DNA of 64,000 nucleotides, taken from NCBI GenBank assembly GCA_022495995.1, contig JAFEMH010000526.1, positions 496,001 through 560,000 on the forward strand. Direction: 5' to 3'. Source of the DNA: Adenophora triphylla var. japonica. Taxonomy: Eukaryota > Streptophyta > Magnoliopsida > Asterales > Campanulaceae. Positions 11,136 to 22,551 of this stretch are shown here, in pieces. How positions within the stretch are numbered: position 1 is the stretch's first letter; the number at the start of each line of letters is the position of its first letter. A program made the position numbers and the translations under genes. The notes below the pieces were generated by a model, which was given only the letters and a program-made list of their open reading frames with translations, did no database searches and had not been told where the DNA came from.

Positions 11136-13347
11136 TTACATGAAATAAAGTTTTAAGTGGATAGTGTTCCAACTTCTTCTAGGGATTCTGTCTCCACTTG
11201 GGGTTGACAACCAATATGCACCTTTGCCGGCTTCAGCATCGATGAGATATGGTCCTTCCCACTTGGGGGCTAACTTACCTGCATTCAATTCTCTTGTATT
11301 TTGAAATACTTTTCTCAAAACTAAATCACCAACCTGGAACCTTCTGACTCTGATATTTTTGTTGTAGGATCTTGCAATTCGTTGTTGATAAGCTGCCATC
11401 CTTATCTTGGCTAAATCCCTGATCTCATCAATTGTATCTAAATCTTGAGTTAACAAAAGATTATTTTCATCTTGAGTTAATAAGCCATACCTTGCTGTTG
11501 GGATTGTTACTTCAATCGGAATTACAAACTCTTCCGCCCCATATACCAATGAATATGGAGTTCTACCCGTGGCTCCTTTTGTGGTAGTCCTATCTGCAGT
11601 ACAAGTGGTAACTCTTCAGCCCATTTTCCCTTCTTTTGATCTAGACGCTTCTTCAAGTTGTTGATGATCAACTTGTTGCTTGATTCAGCTTGGCCATTGG
11701 CTTGAGGGTGGACAGGTGTAGACATGATCAACTTGATGCCCCAGCGAGTGCAAAAATCCCTGGTCTTTTTACTTATAAATTGTGACCCGTTGTCACATAT
11801 AATCTCTGATGGCACACCAAACCTGCTAATTATATTTTTCTTCAGAAATGAGATTACCTCCTTATCTCTCACCTGTACATAAGCTTCTGCTTCGATCCAC
11901 TTTGAGAAATAATCGGTTAATGCCAACATGAACACTTTTCCTCCGGGAGCCTTAGGCAACTTGCCTACAATGTCCATGCCCCACTGCATGAAAGGCCAAG
12001 ATGGGACTATAGAATGTAGAGGCTCAGCAGGTTGATGCAAGATGTTGCTGTGTCTTTGGCAGGCGTCACATTTTTGTACATAGCTCATAGCATCTTGACG
12101 CATGGTTGGCCAATAGTATCCTGTCTTGAGGGCCTTCGACGCCAGTGCTTTCCCACCAGAATGGTTTCCACAAATTCCTCCGTGGATTTCTTTGAGTACT
12201 AGTTCAACTTGCTCGTTATCGACACATCTCAAATAATGTCCTGCAAAAGACTTCTTGAATAGCACATTATCTATCAAAACAAAAGTTGAAGTACGAATCT
12301 TAAAAGATCTAACATTCTTAACATCCGGTGGAATAGTTCCAAGTTGAAGGAACTCAATCACAGGTTGGGTCCAAGAAGGTTTAGCATCTTGTGCCCCAGT
12401 AGGTTGAGTAACAACTTGAGTTTCTTCAACTTGGTCTATTACCGGGTACTTAACATAAATGATAGGGATATTAGTATGCAACATTGATTTGCAAGTTGAA
12501 CCCAAGTTGGCCAAGGCGTCCGCTTCTGTGTTCTCCTCTCTAGGGACCTGTTCCAAAGAGAATGATAGGAATTTCGAGGCTAAAGCCTTAACATGTTGGA
12601 GATACAGAGTCATCTTGGAATGCTTCGCCATATAACTGCTACTAAAATGGTTAGCTAGCAATTGAGAGTCAACAAATACATTTATACGTGTAACATTTAA
12701 ACTTAAAGCTGTAGTTAAACCCATGATTAAACCTTCATACTCAGCTTCATTATTAATTGCACTGAATTCACAAGATACAACTTGAGGTATGATATCACCT
12801 TGAGGGGATTTTAGGACTATTCCCAAGCCAATTCCTTTGGAATTTGAAGCTCCATCTGTAAACAGTGTCCAAAATCTGGGAATAGTTTTACCTTCAAGTT
12901 GTTGTACTTCCAGTTCCACCTCGGGTTGCAAACTGGGACTAAAGTCGGCTACGAAATCGGCTAGGGCCTGAGATTTGATGGCTGTTCTTGGCTCATACGA
13001 AATATCATAAGTGCTCAACTTGACCGACCACTTGGCCAATCTGCCCGACATCTCTGGAGTTCTCAATACATTCCTTACAGGATAATTAGTTCTAACAGTT
13101 ATAGAATGTGTTTCGAAATAATGACGCAATTTTGTAGCAGCAGTAGTTAAGGCTAATATTAGTTTTTCAAGATGAGAGTACCTTGTTTCAAATGGCCCAA
13201 TGTAGACTTACTTACATAGTATACGGGATGCCGTTCACCTTGGATTTCCTTCACCAATACCGCACTAACAACATTTTCGTATACGACCAAGTATAAATAA
13301 AGGTGCTCACCATGCTCTGGTTTGGCAAGTAGGGGTGACGTCACCAA
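11136..13347 (-). CDS. Element C pol 3' part: RNase H, second RNase H, integrase
   Basis: The first RNase H part includes [12 protein letters not shown] and, after a break near 13150, the end [13 protein letters not shown]. The second (archaeal-type) RNase H starts with [19 protein letters not shown] and has [15 protein letters not shown] and [11 protein letters not shown], so its acidic set is complete. Integrase has its HHCC finger (CGNHSGG ... CDACQ) and D, D, E residues in [18 protein letters not shown] and [10 protein letters not shown]. The C-terminus ([23 protein letters not shown]) follows in another frame from about 11549 to 11136. The dual RNase H layout places the element in the Tat lineage. 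Joining the pieces needs frame corrections near 11570 and 13140. Confidence 0.9.
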
Positions 13348-13349
13348 GT

Positions 13350-14432
13350 ATTCTTTAAGTTGCTTAAAAGTCGCCTCATGTTGGTCGAGTCCATTGAAAG
13401 AGTTTGTTCTTTCTTAGCACTTCATAGAATAACCTCGCACTTATCGAGATGATTTAGATATGAACCTATTCAAAGCAAATTTACTCTACCTCGTTAACCT
13501 TTGGACGTCTTTGATGTTCTTGAGAATAGCCTTGATCTGCTCGGGATCGGCTTCAATCCCCTTTTGGTCACCATATATCCCAAGAATTTACTCGCTTTAA
13601 CACCAAAGTTGCACTTTCTTTGGATTGAGCTTCATGTTGAAAGCTTTCAAGATGTTGAACGCCTCAGCGAGATGCTCAACATGATCCTCCATATGCTTGG
13701 ATTTTACCACCATGTCATCTATGTAAACCTCCATCGTCTTGCCAAGTTGATCTTTGAACATCTTGTTCACCAACCTTTGATAGGTTGCCCCTGCATTTTT
13801 AAGACCAAATGGCATAGAAATGTAACAATATATACCTTCCTGGAGTCATGAACGCCGTATCTTCTTGGTCCGAAGGCTCCATTTGAATTTGTTGATACCC
13901 CCGAAGACGCATCCACGAACGTCAAGATGTCGTGGCCACTGTCTCATCAACTAGGGAATCGATATGAGGAAGAGGGAATGGGTCTTTCGGACGGGCTTTG
14001 TTCAAGTACAGTAAAGTCTACGCACACTCGCCACTTGCCATTTCTTTTCTCTACCACCACAACATTAGCTAACCACCTTGGGTACCGAACTTCCACGATC
14101 ATCTTGGACTTCAAAAGCCTCTCAACTTCATCTTTTATGATCCGGTTCCTCTCCTGAGCAAACTTCCTTCTTTTCTGATGAACAGGACGGATGGTGGGAT
14201 CTATGTTCAACTTGTGAGTAATGATGTCCTTACTTATCCCCGTCATGTCCTCGTGTTTCCATGAAAAACAACATTTCTGGCTTTTTAGGAACTCAATCAG
14301 TTCCTCCTCAACTTCGGATGGGAGGTCTGTCCCAACTTGCACTTGGGCCTCATGATTCGATGCATCAACAGGAACACTCTTTGTCTCATGCTCCACTGCT
14401 TCAAGAACATCCTGGGCCTTCATCTTTAATTG
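13350..14432 (-). pseudogene. Element C reverse transcriptase, frameshifted
   Basis: Continues in frame after the TAG that ends gag-pro: QLKMKAQDVLEAVEHETK, then the RT N-terminus (HKLNIDPTIRPVHQKRRKFA, RYPRWLANVVVVEKRNGKWR, VCVDFT). The frame shifts by one base near 14005 (before YLNKARPKDPFPLP). It shifts again near 13830 and resumes as MPFGLKNAGATYQRLVNKMF with the catalytic YIDDM motif. Further shifts follow near 13600. No single RT can be read. The almost identical LTRs imply little time for decay, so either the element moved using proteins supplied in trans or these are consensus errors. Confidence 0.85.
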
Positions 14433-14435
14433 CTA
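14424..14435 (-). promoter_or_regulatory. Candidate stop-codon readthrough site (TAG CAA TTA)
   Basis: Gag-pro ends at TAG (14435-14433), and the next six bases are CAATTA, with the same frame continuing into RT. UAG CAR YYA is the plant-virus leaky-stop context, of which UAG CAA UUA is the tobamovirus form. The match is exact and sits precisely where a retroelement would need to regulate the Gag:Pol ratio. Function is inferred. Confidence 0.6.
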
Positions 14436-16712
14436 TGCTTGCCGAGGGGCTGAACTTGCTTTCATGTTGACCTTGTAGCATTCTTTGGAGACTTGCTGAT
14501 TTCCCTTCAACTTGGCCACACCCCAAGGTGTTGGAAACTTGACGCATTGGTGATAAGTTGACGGCAGGGCCTTCATGTTGTGTATCCAAGGTCTCCCCAA
14601 AATGACATTGTACGAGGAAGAGCACTCGATCACGCAGAATCTTTCCATAGCATTCATACCCTCCAAATAGATGGGCAACTTGATCTCCCCGACTGTTTGC
14701 TTTATCTCCCCACTGAACCCTACCAGCACGGATGAATTCTTCACAACTTCAGACAAAGGAATACCCATATCTTCAAGAGCATGAGTGAAAATTATGTTGA
14801 CTGAGCTCCCGCCATCAATAAGGATTCTCTTGACCACACAGTTGGCAATCTGCACTTGAACAACTAGACCATCATGATGAGGATCCAACGTGTTGTCCTT
14901 GTCTTCATCTTCAAAGGAAATAACATGACCATCTGTGAAGTCCCGACATCTTGAAGGCAATTCTGAGTGATCCTCCTTGGAACTTTTGGCATGTCGCTTG
15001 GCTGCAGAGTAAGTTGTTCCACAAATATGAGATCCACCTGAAATGACATTTACTACCTTGGTAGCCGGAGGCGGTGCAACTTTCTCGGGTGCAGATTTGC
15101 TCCCTGAATCAGGCTCTTTAGACTCGCTTCTGACCCTCTTCTTGCCCAACAAATCCTTAAGAAGACCCTTGGACAATAGGTGAGCAATTTCCTTCCTCAA
15201 GGCAAAACAATTCTCGGTAGTATGCCCAAAATCCTCATGAAATGCGCACCACTTGGACTTGTCCTTCCAAGTTGTAGACTGGTCGTTCTTCTTGGGCCAC
15301 CTTGGTTTATCTCCAAGATTTCCCATGACGCACAAGATTCCTGCAATATCCACAGAAAAGCAGTATTCATAAATTTTTGGATAATCATTATCATCTTCCT
15401 CTTGATCATCATCTATAACATGAATTCTAGAAGATTCAGATTTAACAGGGGGTTTGCCCCTGTTGGACTTATAGTGATGGGAATCCGATTTTCTGTCAGA
15501 AGGCTCAAATAGAGGAGTAGGAGTCCTCCCAGTCGACTTCCCCATCGCCAAGCTGTCTTCCTCCAATCTGATGAAAGGCAAGGCCACAGTTACGATTTCT
15601 TCAAGTTGTTTCGCAGGGGTCATCACCAACTCGTTATAGAACAATGAGCTCTTCTTCAAGCCTATACGGAATGCTTCCGTAGCGGTGGACACATCCAAGT
15701 TGGGTATAGTCACTGCCTCTTTGTTAAACCTGTGCAAATACTCTTTAAGATTTTCGTTAGGCTGTTTCACAATTCTATAGAGATCACTAGTCAACTTGTC
15801 AAATGCCCTATTGCACGAAAATTGGTTAATGAACATATTAACAAGTTGAGCATAAGATGAAATGGAGTTTAGAGGGAGCCCTGTTAGCCATTTTAAGGCT
15901 GGTCCTGACAAAGTAGAGCCAAAGCCCCTACAAAAACACGCTTCTTTAAACATAGGGGGGATACTTATGATATCCATTGATTCCTGATACAGCAACACAT
16001 GCTCTGCGGGGTCGGTGCTTCCATCATACTTCTTCATGTGAGGGACTGAGAATTTCTTTGGGATCTCCACACTAGCTATTGCTGGAACAAAACGAGATTC
16101 ATTATAGCAAGTTGGAGAAACTTGGTGGTACGGCATGTTGACTCCGGGTATGCTTCGAAGCAAATCTTTGATAGTCTGCATTTTCTTAACAAGTTGACTC
16201 TCTGCGAAAAGAGGATTGTTATTAAACTGAGATGCAGAAGTATCAAAAGCATTAAAGAAATTCCATGCTTGCCCCATTGGGGGTGTAGCATAGGTGTAGC
16301 AAGATGACAGCGCAGGTTGGCTAGTTGGTCGGCTGAATCCTGGTTGTTCGATTGGAATGGACGCCACGATCGTGCTCTCTACTGGCAAGGTATTAGTCAT
16401 AGGAATATCCCCAAGATGGCTTGGTCCTGTACCTGCACCAAACAAAGATCTAGGAAGTAAAGGTGAAAATGGAGTAGATACTTGAGTTTCAACTTGCTTC
16501 CCTTTACGCAGGTTATCAATGGCGTTGAATATCATGGTGTTCGTATGCTCCTGACCATCCAAACGATCGCCTATTTTCCTCAACATGTCCGCCATGTTGG
16601 ACATTATCTCCAAATTGACAGCTTCTGCACTTGGAGGAGGATTGCCTTGGGCATTGGAAACAGGAAGCGGACGGCTCCTCTCGGCCTTGATCACGGACGA
16701 CGAATTAGCCAT
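14433..16712 (-). CDS. Element C Gag-protease
   Basis: About 760 residues from ATG at 16712 (MANSSSVIKAE), chosen because it is the first ATG after the PBS; the frame is open back into the LTR. The Pro/Ser-rich N-terminus is followed by a capsid-type retrotransposon gag region (KWLTGLPLNSISSYAQLVNM, NLKEYLHRFNKEA). A zinc-knuckle-like CAFHEDFGHTTENCFALRKE of the Tat type comes next. The aspartic protease has its active site in ILIDGGSSVNIIF and the late motif VILGRPWIHN. Gag packages the element RNA and the protease cleaves the polyprotein. The frame is intact up to the TAG at 14433-14435, after which RT follows without a frame change. Confidence 0.92.
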   Translation of the reverse strand: MANSSSVIKAERSRPLPVSNAQGNPPPSAEAVNLEIMSNMADMLRKIGDRLDGQEHTNTMIFNAIDNLRKGKQVETQVSTPFSPLLPRSLFGAGTGPSHLGDIPMTNTLPVESTIVASIPIEQPGFSRPTSQPALSSCYTYATPPMGQAWNFFNAFDTSASQFNNNPLFAESQLVKKMQTIKDLLRSIPGVNMPYHQVSPTCYNESRFVPAIASVEIPKKFSVPHMKKYDGSTDPAEHVLLYQESMDIISIPPMFKEACFCRGFGSTLSGPALKWLTGLPLNSISSYAQLVNMFINQFSCNRAFDKLTSDLYRIVKQPNENLKEYLHRFNKEAVTIPNLDVSTATEAFRIGLKKSSLFYNELVMTPAKQLEEIVTVALPFIRLEEDSLAMGKSTGRTPTPLFEPSDRKSDSHHYKSNRGKPPVKSESSRIHVIDDDQEEDDNDYPKIYEYCFSVDIAGILCVMGNLGDKPRWPKKNDQSTTWKDKSKWCAFHEDFGHTTENCFALRKEIAHLLSKGLLKDLLGKKRVRSESKEPDSGSKSAPEKVAPPPATKVVNVISGGSHICGTTYSAAKRHAKSSKEDHSELPSRCRDFTDGHVISFEDEDKDNTLDPHHDGLVVQVQIANCVVKRILIDGGSSVNIIFTHALEDMGIPLSEVVKNSSVLVGFSGEIKQTVGEIKLPIYLEGMNAMERFCVIECSSSYNVILGRPWIHNMKALPSTYHQCVKFPTPWGVAKLKGNQQVSKECYKVNMKASSAPRQA

Positions 16713-16735
16713 TTCTACTTGAATAATCAAAGTTT

Positions 16736-16751
16736 CCCACGGACGGCGCCA
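16736..16751 (-). other. Element C primer binding site
   Basis: On the minus strand TGGCGCCGTCCGTGGG begins three bases inside the 5' LTR. The leading TGG pairs with a tRNA CCA end; I did not assign the tRNA. Confidence 0.75.
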
Positions 16752-16754
16752 AAT

Positions 16755-17349
16755 TGTTTTGGTCAAATTTCAACAAGTATATTTCGAAGGGATGAAAAAT
16801 GACTAAAGTGATAAGAATCTAGGTACAATGATTATCAAGTTGAATGGGGACGGACACAAGATGTTTGTTGACTAGGGAAAGCCCTTGAACAACTTGTTCG
16901 CCGGCATAAAACCCCGGGAGGATTTGGTACCTGCCTTGACCGTAAGTTTACTATGTGTTCTTGATGATTACAGTGCTAAGAGCGTATTCAAAGGGAGCTT
17001 AGGCTAGAGTGAACGTGTGTGAAAATACAGTGTGTGTTTCCCTTTTATACCTCAAATAAAACTAATTTAACAAAAAGAAAAGATGGGCCTCATAACTCGG
17101 GATTAAGGCTGATCTTGTGGAGATATATCCGCATTTGTTTGTTGAGGAGAAGATAGTGATCCGTTGCTGAGGAAACGTGGTTGAACCAGTCTTCGCCTCC
17201 TTTGACACATTCCCTAAAAAATAGGACTAACGTAACAAAGAGCTCAACCTGCAAATAACCAAGATGTAAAATAGGACAACTCAAGTTGTTAGTACCAAGT
17301 TGTGGTATGCAAGTTGTAAACATGTTGACTGAAAATGTAGGGCCCAACA
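16755..17349 (-). repeat. Element C 5' LTR
   Basis: 595 bp, the same length as 7467-8061, with one difference noticed (T at 17093). Minus-strand TATAAAAG at 17042-17049 is the likely core promoter. Confidence 0.95.
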
Positions 17350-18721
17350 ATGTAGAGCTGATTATCTTTTAGGACTTGCAACACTTGTCTAAGATGATCG
17401 AGATGTGCAATTCTATCTTTACTATAAATCAGGATATCATCGAAATAAACGACAACAAAAGAACCAATAAAAGGTCGGAATACCTGATTCATCAATCTCA
17501 TGAAAGTGCTAGGGGCATTCGAGAGTCCGAATGGCATGACAAGCCACTCATAAAGGCCATCCTTGCTCTTGAAGGCTGTTTTCCATTCATCTCCTGGCCT
17601 AATCCGAATCTGGTGGTACCCGCTGCGCAAATCCAGTTTTGTGAACACCCTCGACCCGGATAACTCATCAAGCAGTCTTCCAAACGGGGAATAGGAAATC
17701 GATACTTGATGGTAATTTTGTTGATGGCTCGGCTGTCCACACACATACGCCACTGATTACCCTTCTTCGGCACAAGCAGAACCGGTACTGCACACGGACT
17801 CATGCTCTCCCTAATAAACCCCTTCCGCAGCAAATCTTCAATCTGCTCTCGAAGTATCTCATTCTCCTTAGGACTCATGCGATAATGCGGGAGGTTTGGA
17901 AAGCTAGCTCCCGGAATCAAATCAATCTGATGCTGAATGTCCCTCATAGGTGGCAGATCATTGGGCAATTCATCGGACAGTAACTCCTGAAAATCTGCAA
18001 GTAGTTCTTCAACGTCCCTTGGCAACCCAATCTCCACACTGACAGAACCCAACAACCCCTTAATGATTATAGGGCAAAAATACTCCGACTCCTCAATAGC
18101 TGCGGTAAGATCCTTCTCATTCTGAATAAGCATCAACACCGGCTTATCCTTCTCAACCTGCTTCTCAAACCGTGAAACAGGAGCTATAGCAATCTTGTGT
18201 TTGTTCCAGTTGAACATCACCACATTATCCCTGCCCCTATAAGTGATATCATGATCATGTTGCCATGGACGACCCAGTAATACATGACATACATCCATAT
18301 TCAGCACATCACAAACGACTTCCTCCTTATAGTGTTTCCCGATAGAAAGGGGAACCCTACAAGTACGTGACACTCTAAGTTCGGAACCCGTATTCACCCA
18401 CCCCAAGCCATAGGGTTTCTCATGCGGTTCAGTTTTCAACCCAAGGAAATCAACTAATTTCTGCGAAACTAAATTTTCAGTGCAACCATTATCAACAATT
18501 AAATTGCATACCTTGTTATTAATGGAACAGTGTGCACGAAAAAGATTCTTCCTCTGTCCCTCATCCTTGGAAGATAACAACATCTGTTGAAGAACACAAC
18601 CCACATGTTCTTCGGATTCCTCCTCCGCAAACTCGGCCCCTTCATACTCATCATTCTCCTCCTCTACTTCATCTTCCTCCTCTAAGAATGCAGCAGTCCG
18701 CCTACTGGGGCAAACGTTGGA
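17350..18721 (-). pseudogene. Element A pol 5' part: end of Gag, protease, RT
   Basis: Starts right after element B with SNVCPSRRTAAF, the continuation of the zinc knuckle left at 36300. An acidic linker (EEEDEVEEENDEYE) follows, then an aspartic-protease-like domain (LIVDNGCTENLVSQKLVDFL, VLLGRPWQHDHDI). RT follows with [40 protein letters not shown] and, after a one-base loss near 17680, [20 protein letters not shown] and the catalytic [11 protein letters not shown]. The sequence stops at 17350 where element C is inserted and goes on at 7466. The protease site is DNG rather than the usual DSG or DTG. Confidence 0.9.
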
Positions 18722-18726
18722 CCTAT

Positions 18727-20131
18727 TGTAAGTACCCCAATCTGGATCACACCCTTTCACACACACGGGAAACACCGCAGACTCATCAACACAGTCTCGA
18801 CGACCCCTCTCACTCAAAACCCTCTCTAAACCCCCAACCAAACCAAGGGAGGAGCCTTTTACGGGATAAAAGGGACAAAAGGACCTTTCGGGAATTTTCG
18901 GGAAATTGGGAAAGCAATATTGGTCCGTACGGACCTCTTTGTTGTCATAATTCTTGAATCTCCTTAAAGTCCACAATATTCCCTCAAATCCGGGAAAATG
19001 ATTACTCCCCTGCGAGTTGGTCCGTACGGACCTCTTTGCATGCAAGATGGTCCGTACGGACCTTATTGCTCGAGGGGACACCATAATTGCAAATATTCCT
19101 CCATCATCACGAGATTCCCTCAAATCGAGGAAAACCAAAAAGCTGGATTACCGGGGAGGTCCGTACGGACCTCTTTGCACCAAATCTGGCACTATAAATA
19201 GAGGGCTCCCCCTCCTCATTTTCACACACCTCCCACTTCTCTCTTCCTCCACTAGGCCTTCGGCTTCCCCTCTAAGTCCTTTCGAGGCATTCCCGGCCCC
19301 TTTCGGATCCTTCCGAGGCCTTAGAGCTCCCTTGTGGTGCTCAGAAGCCTCCCGAGCGCTCCCGAGACGGCTCCGCGCTGCCCGAGGCACTCTCGAGGTA
19401 CTCTGAGGCCCCTCGTGGTACTCAGAGGCCTTGCACAGTCTTTCCACGGTGTCCGGCTCTTTCCGAGTCAAACCGAGCGATCCCAAACCACGCCGAAACT
19501 ACGCCCGAGTGACTCCTGCCACCACAACGCACGCCGAACCTGCGCCGAGTGATCCCAGAACGATCCCCACGCACGCCGAACCTGCGCCGGCGACTGCAAC
19601 ATCGACTCACGCCGAAACTACGTCCGCGGACAACCGGCATCTCCCGAAGCAATCCCGATCCGTGCCGGAACGCTACTCCGACCTCAAACACCATTCCCAG
19701 GCGGAAGACGGACGCGAACCAACATTGGTAAGGCTTCCTTCCATTACTATTTCAATACATTTTCATACATAGCATACAATGTAGACATCCGATCTGACAT
19801 GCATTTTTAAAAGCACACACACACACACCTGACATTTAAAGGATATTAGGGGTATCAGAAAGACTCGTTTTACGAGGCTACTCGGGTGAGCTCTAATATT
19901 CTAATATTCTCTTCCCGGGAGTCATCGACCTCCGAACTCAAAATCTCATCACACAAAAACGGTTTAAAATTATCTTTAAGCGATGCCCTTTTCAATGTTT
20001 TGGGCTTAATAAAAACGGCGTGGCGACTCTACAAAAATGCGAAAGCAATTGCGGCGAGAACGAAACCGCTCCAACGCGAAAGATTGCCGGATCTTGGGGC
20101 CGCGAGGCCTGCTCGGATCCGGGCTATTTCG
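18727..20131 (+). repeat. Element B 5' LTR
   Basis: Starts TGTAAGTACCCC and ends GGGCTATTTCG (TTTCA in the other copy, 34903-36294). It contains four GGTCCGTACGGACC palindromes upstream of a TATA box and a C/G-rich transcribed part. By eye it differs from the other LTR by several percent, with many one-base indels. Confidence 0.92.
18922..19200 (+). promoter_or_regulatory. Element B LTR promoter with palindromic boxes
   Basis: Palindrome GGTCCGTACGGACC at 18922-18935, 19019-19032, 19049-19062 and 19159-19172, each followed by CTCTTTG or CTTATTG. TATAAATA lies at 19193-19200. The repeated palindrome just upstream of TATA looks like a factor-binding array. Confidence 0.7.
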
Positions 20132-20133
20132 GT

Positions 20134-20149
20134 TGGCGACTCCGTGGGG
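20134..20149 (+). other. Element B primer binding site
   Basis: TGGCGACTCCGTGGGG lies three bases inside the 5' LTR, beginning with the TGG that pairs with a tRNA CCA end. The tRNA was not identified. Confidence 0.6.
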
Positions 20150-21325
20150 ATATTTTGTTTTAAAAAACTTTTAAACAAAACAAAATATTTTTAAAAAACG
20201 ATGATGAGGGTCAAACTTTCATTTTACCCCTTCCTTTAAGCTGTTGTGTGTGTGTGCACGTGCTTCGTTTTTATTTTACAAAAAAATAAAAATACAAAAA
20301 AATGCATCAATATACATACGTGCATACATTTAAAATTCTTCAAAAACTTGTTTTACTCGGAAAAAGAATTTTAGAGACCGCACACTACGCGCCTTGCCTC
20401 GGTTACACCGCACTCTACTCACTTTGCCTCGGTTACACCGCACGCTACGCGCAGCTTTGCCTCGGATACAGCTTGCACACTACAACCCTCGGCCGGAGTG
20501 GTCTCGGTTGCGATCCGTTAGGTCTTCCTAGGCCTCTTGGACGCGCACGGGATCATTCCAAACATCCCATCCTAGCCGGCGTCAACCACACGTTTGAGTC
20601 TTGAGTCACACTCTTTCCCGGACTCGGTTGGTTTTTACCCGGTCCGTGTCATACGGCTGGATACATATACCATGCCGGCCATTTTACGAGTCAATGCTCG
20701 GAACTCAAGATCCCTTGCGCAAGCAAAGCGATGAAAGGTCATGCTAAAATCTTGACACGATCTTGATTTCCGAAGCTACACCCGAACGATGTTCCGTCCG
20801 GATATACATCCATGCTCGCATGACACCATGTCATCACGCCTTTGATACGTCGGCCATGACGATATGACCCGGCCAACGCCTAACGTCCACGGATCCCTTG
20901 CGCAAGCAAGGCAAAGAGAAGGTCATGCCGAACTCTTGACACGATCTTGACTCGGTGGCCGGCTCGGTTCACTATTCACATGGCTAACGCATCAAAACGA
21001 ACATGACAGGCTCGGTCCTTAGGTTCGATTTTTCTTTTAGGCCGGTGGAAACCGCTTGCACTATAGGACCCTCGCACAGGGCTGTCCACCCTGGGATGTC
21101 GAAATACGGGTGCAAAACGAGGGGCTTATAGCCGCACGAGATGGTCTCCGGCGACCCGGGATCTAGCATAGTTGCGAAAAACAAGAGCAATCTTTTCCAA
21201 CCTACCTAGGATTACGAGAAAACATGTTTTAAGTAAATTAAAACAACAAAAAAAAATCAAAAATAAAAGAAACGGAAACCGCATGCCACGTGAGCTTTCC
21301 CCTTTTATCCCGTTAGGCCATTCTT
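20150..21325 (+). other. Element B leader region
   Basis: Noncoding leader. A tandem repeat of about 34 bp at 20378-20470 is built on TTGCCTCGGTTACACCGCAC. Two near-identical segments with TTGCGCAAGCAA and CTTGACACGATCTTGA lie at about 20712-20770 and 20891-20952. No gene was recognised. Confidence 0.55.
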
Positions 21326-22540
21326 ATGTCTAAACCTTGCCCGTCACCCCTCCGGCTAACAGAGAGTGGTCGAGAGTACCCAGGAACCCGTCTCCCGAGT
21401 GTCAAAACGACAAGGTCCTACCTCCTTCCCGGCTCTGTCACCGGGACGGTCCGTCAAATCCCCGTGGCCAAGTCGGTGGATAACAACGATGAGAACGGGA
21501 CCTTACCCCCAAGAAATTTCCCAACATTGGAAGAAGTTTGGCGGAGTCCTCATGGCTATTGAGAAACGTCAAGGTGAGCAACAAGCTGGATCGAAGGTGC
21601 CATGCACCACTTCGGAACCTTAGCCACCCTGACTACAGGGCTTCCCGAGCCATGACTACTCCTACGGCCTCTAACGTCTCTCATTGTCTCCCGAGAAGTC
21701 AACACTGTTACCCTCGTACGAGCCATGCGGTTATGACGTAAGACCACAAGACCTTCCGGAGGAAAGCACGCCCATCCGGCCTCACGAGGTCCGGTACCAC
21801 CGCCGAACAACGAACACATACTGGTGGGACGTCTGCGATTGCGGTGCTTGTGCAGGAAATGGAATTCCGGGATGCAATGAACGAGGGCCGTCCTCGACGA
21901 AAGAAGAAGCTATCTTCTCAACAAAAGCTGAAAAAGAGGTATGAATACTGGTGATCCCACGGTCGGAACCCTTGGAGAACCCTCGGGAAAGTTTGACTAC
22001 TATGTCATCTACTCCGGCAAATCTCCCCGGCCCTAGTTACGCACGGGGCCACGGCAATGTTTGCTCCATGATCAGGCTGGGACGAGCTTCGCACCGCCAC
22101 CGAAGGCCCGAAGGTCCGAGATAATCCAACCCCTGTCTTGGGAAGATCTCAAAGCCACTATTGATGCTTCGGTAAAAGCCATGACAGTGAACGAATTGAA
22201 ATGCGCGATCGGCCTTACGCCCAATCGAGGCTCCTCCCAGCTCCCGAAACGGGAGAGACAAGCAAAACCATAAGTCCAGAGGTGAATGTTCGACACGTTC
22301 GGTCAAATCCCGGTGAATCCTCCACGGACGGACAAAGGCCGGCCATACACGAGCCACGAATTGAAAAGGGGCCCTACGCCAAAGAAGGCTGAAACCTTGG
22401 ACCCCGAAGGTTGAAGATCTGTCTTGACACGGCTCAGCGCACTCGAGGCTAACATCTCGCTCTGGTCCTTACTCACTTCATCTTACCCGCACAAGCTCAA
22501 GTTGGAAGAAAGCACGGCCCGAGACCATGGTTCCCATCAC
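21326..22540 (+). pseudogene. Element B gag region, strongly decayed
   Basis: Placed as gag from its position between the leader and the protease. Only short open stretches remain, for example PLSWEDLKATIDASVKAMTV near 22120. No intact capsid or zinc-knuckle motif could be read, so the assignment rests on position and on the Tat gene order. Confidence 0.4.
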
Positions 22541-22551
22541 GGTGACACACG

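Larger units (their letters stand above)
7467..17349 (-). mobile_element. Element C: Tat-lineage Ty3/Gypsy retrotransposon
   Basis: 9,883 bp on the minus strand. It has 595-bp LTRs, target duplication ATGTA (7462-7466 and 17350-17354), a PBS inside the right LTR (TGGCGCCGTCCGTGGG) and a polypurine tract inside the left LTR. Order in coding direction: gag-protease (16712-14433), TAG, RT (14432-13350), RNase H, second RNase H and integrase (13347-11136), then a spacer with tandem repeats, then an oppositely oriented extra gene (8426-10222). A second RNase H and an antisense extra ORF are features of the Tat lineage. I noticed only one LTR mismatch (7805 versus 17093), so the insertion is young. 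It interrupts element A in RT. Confidence 0.95.
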
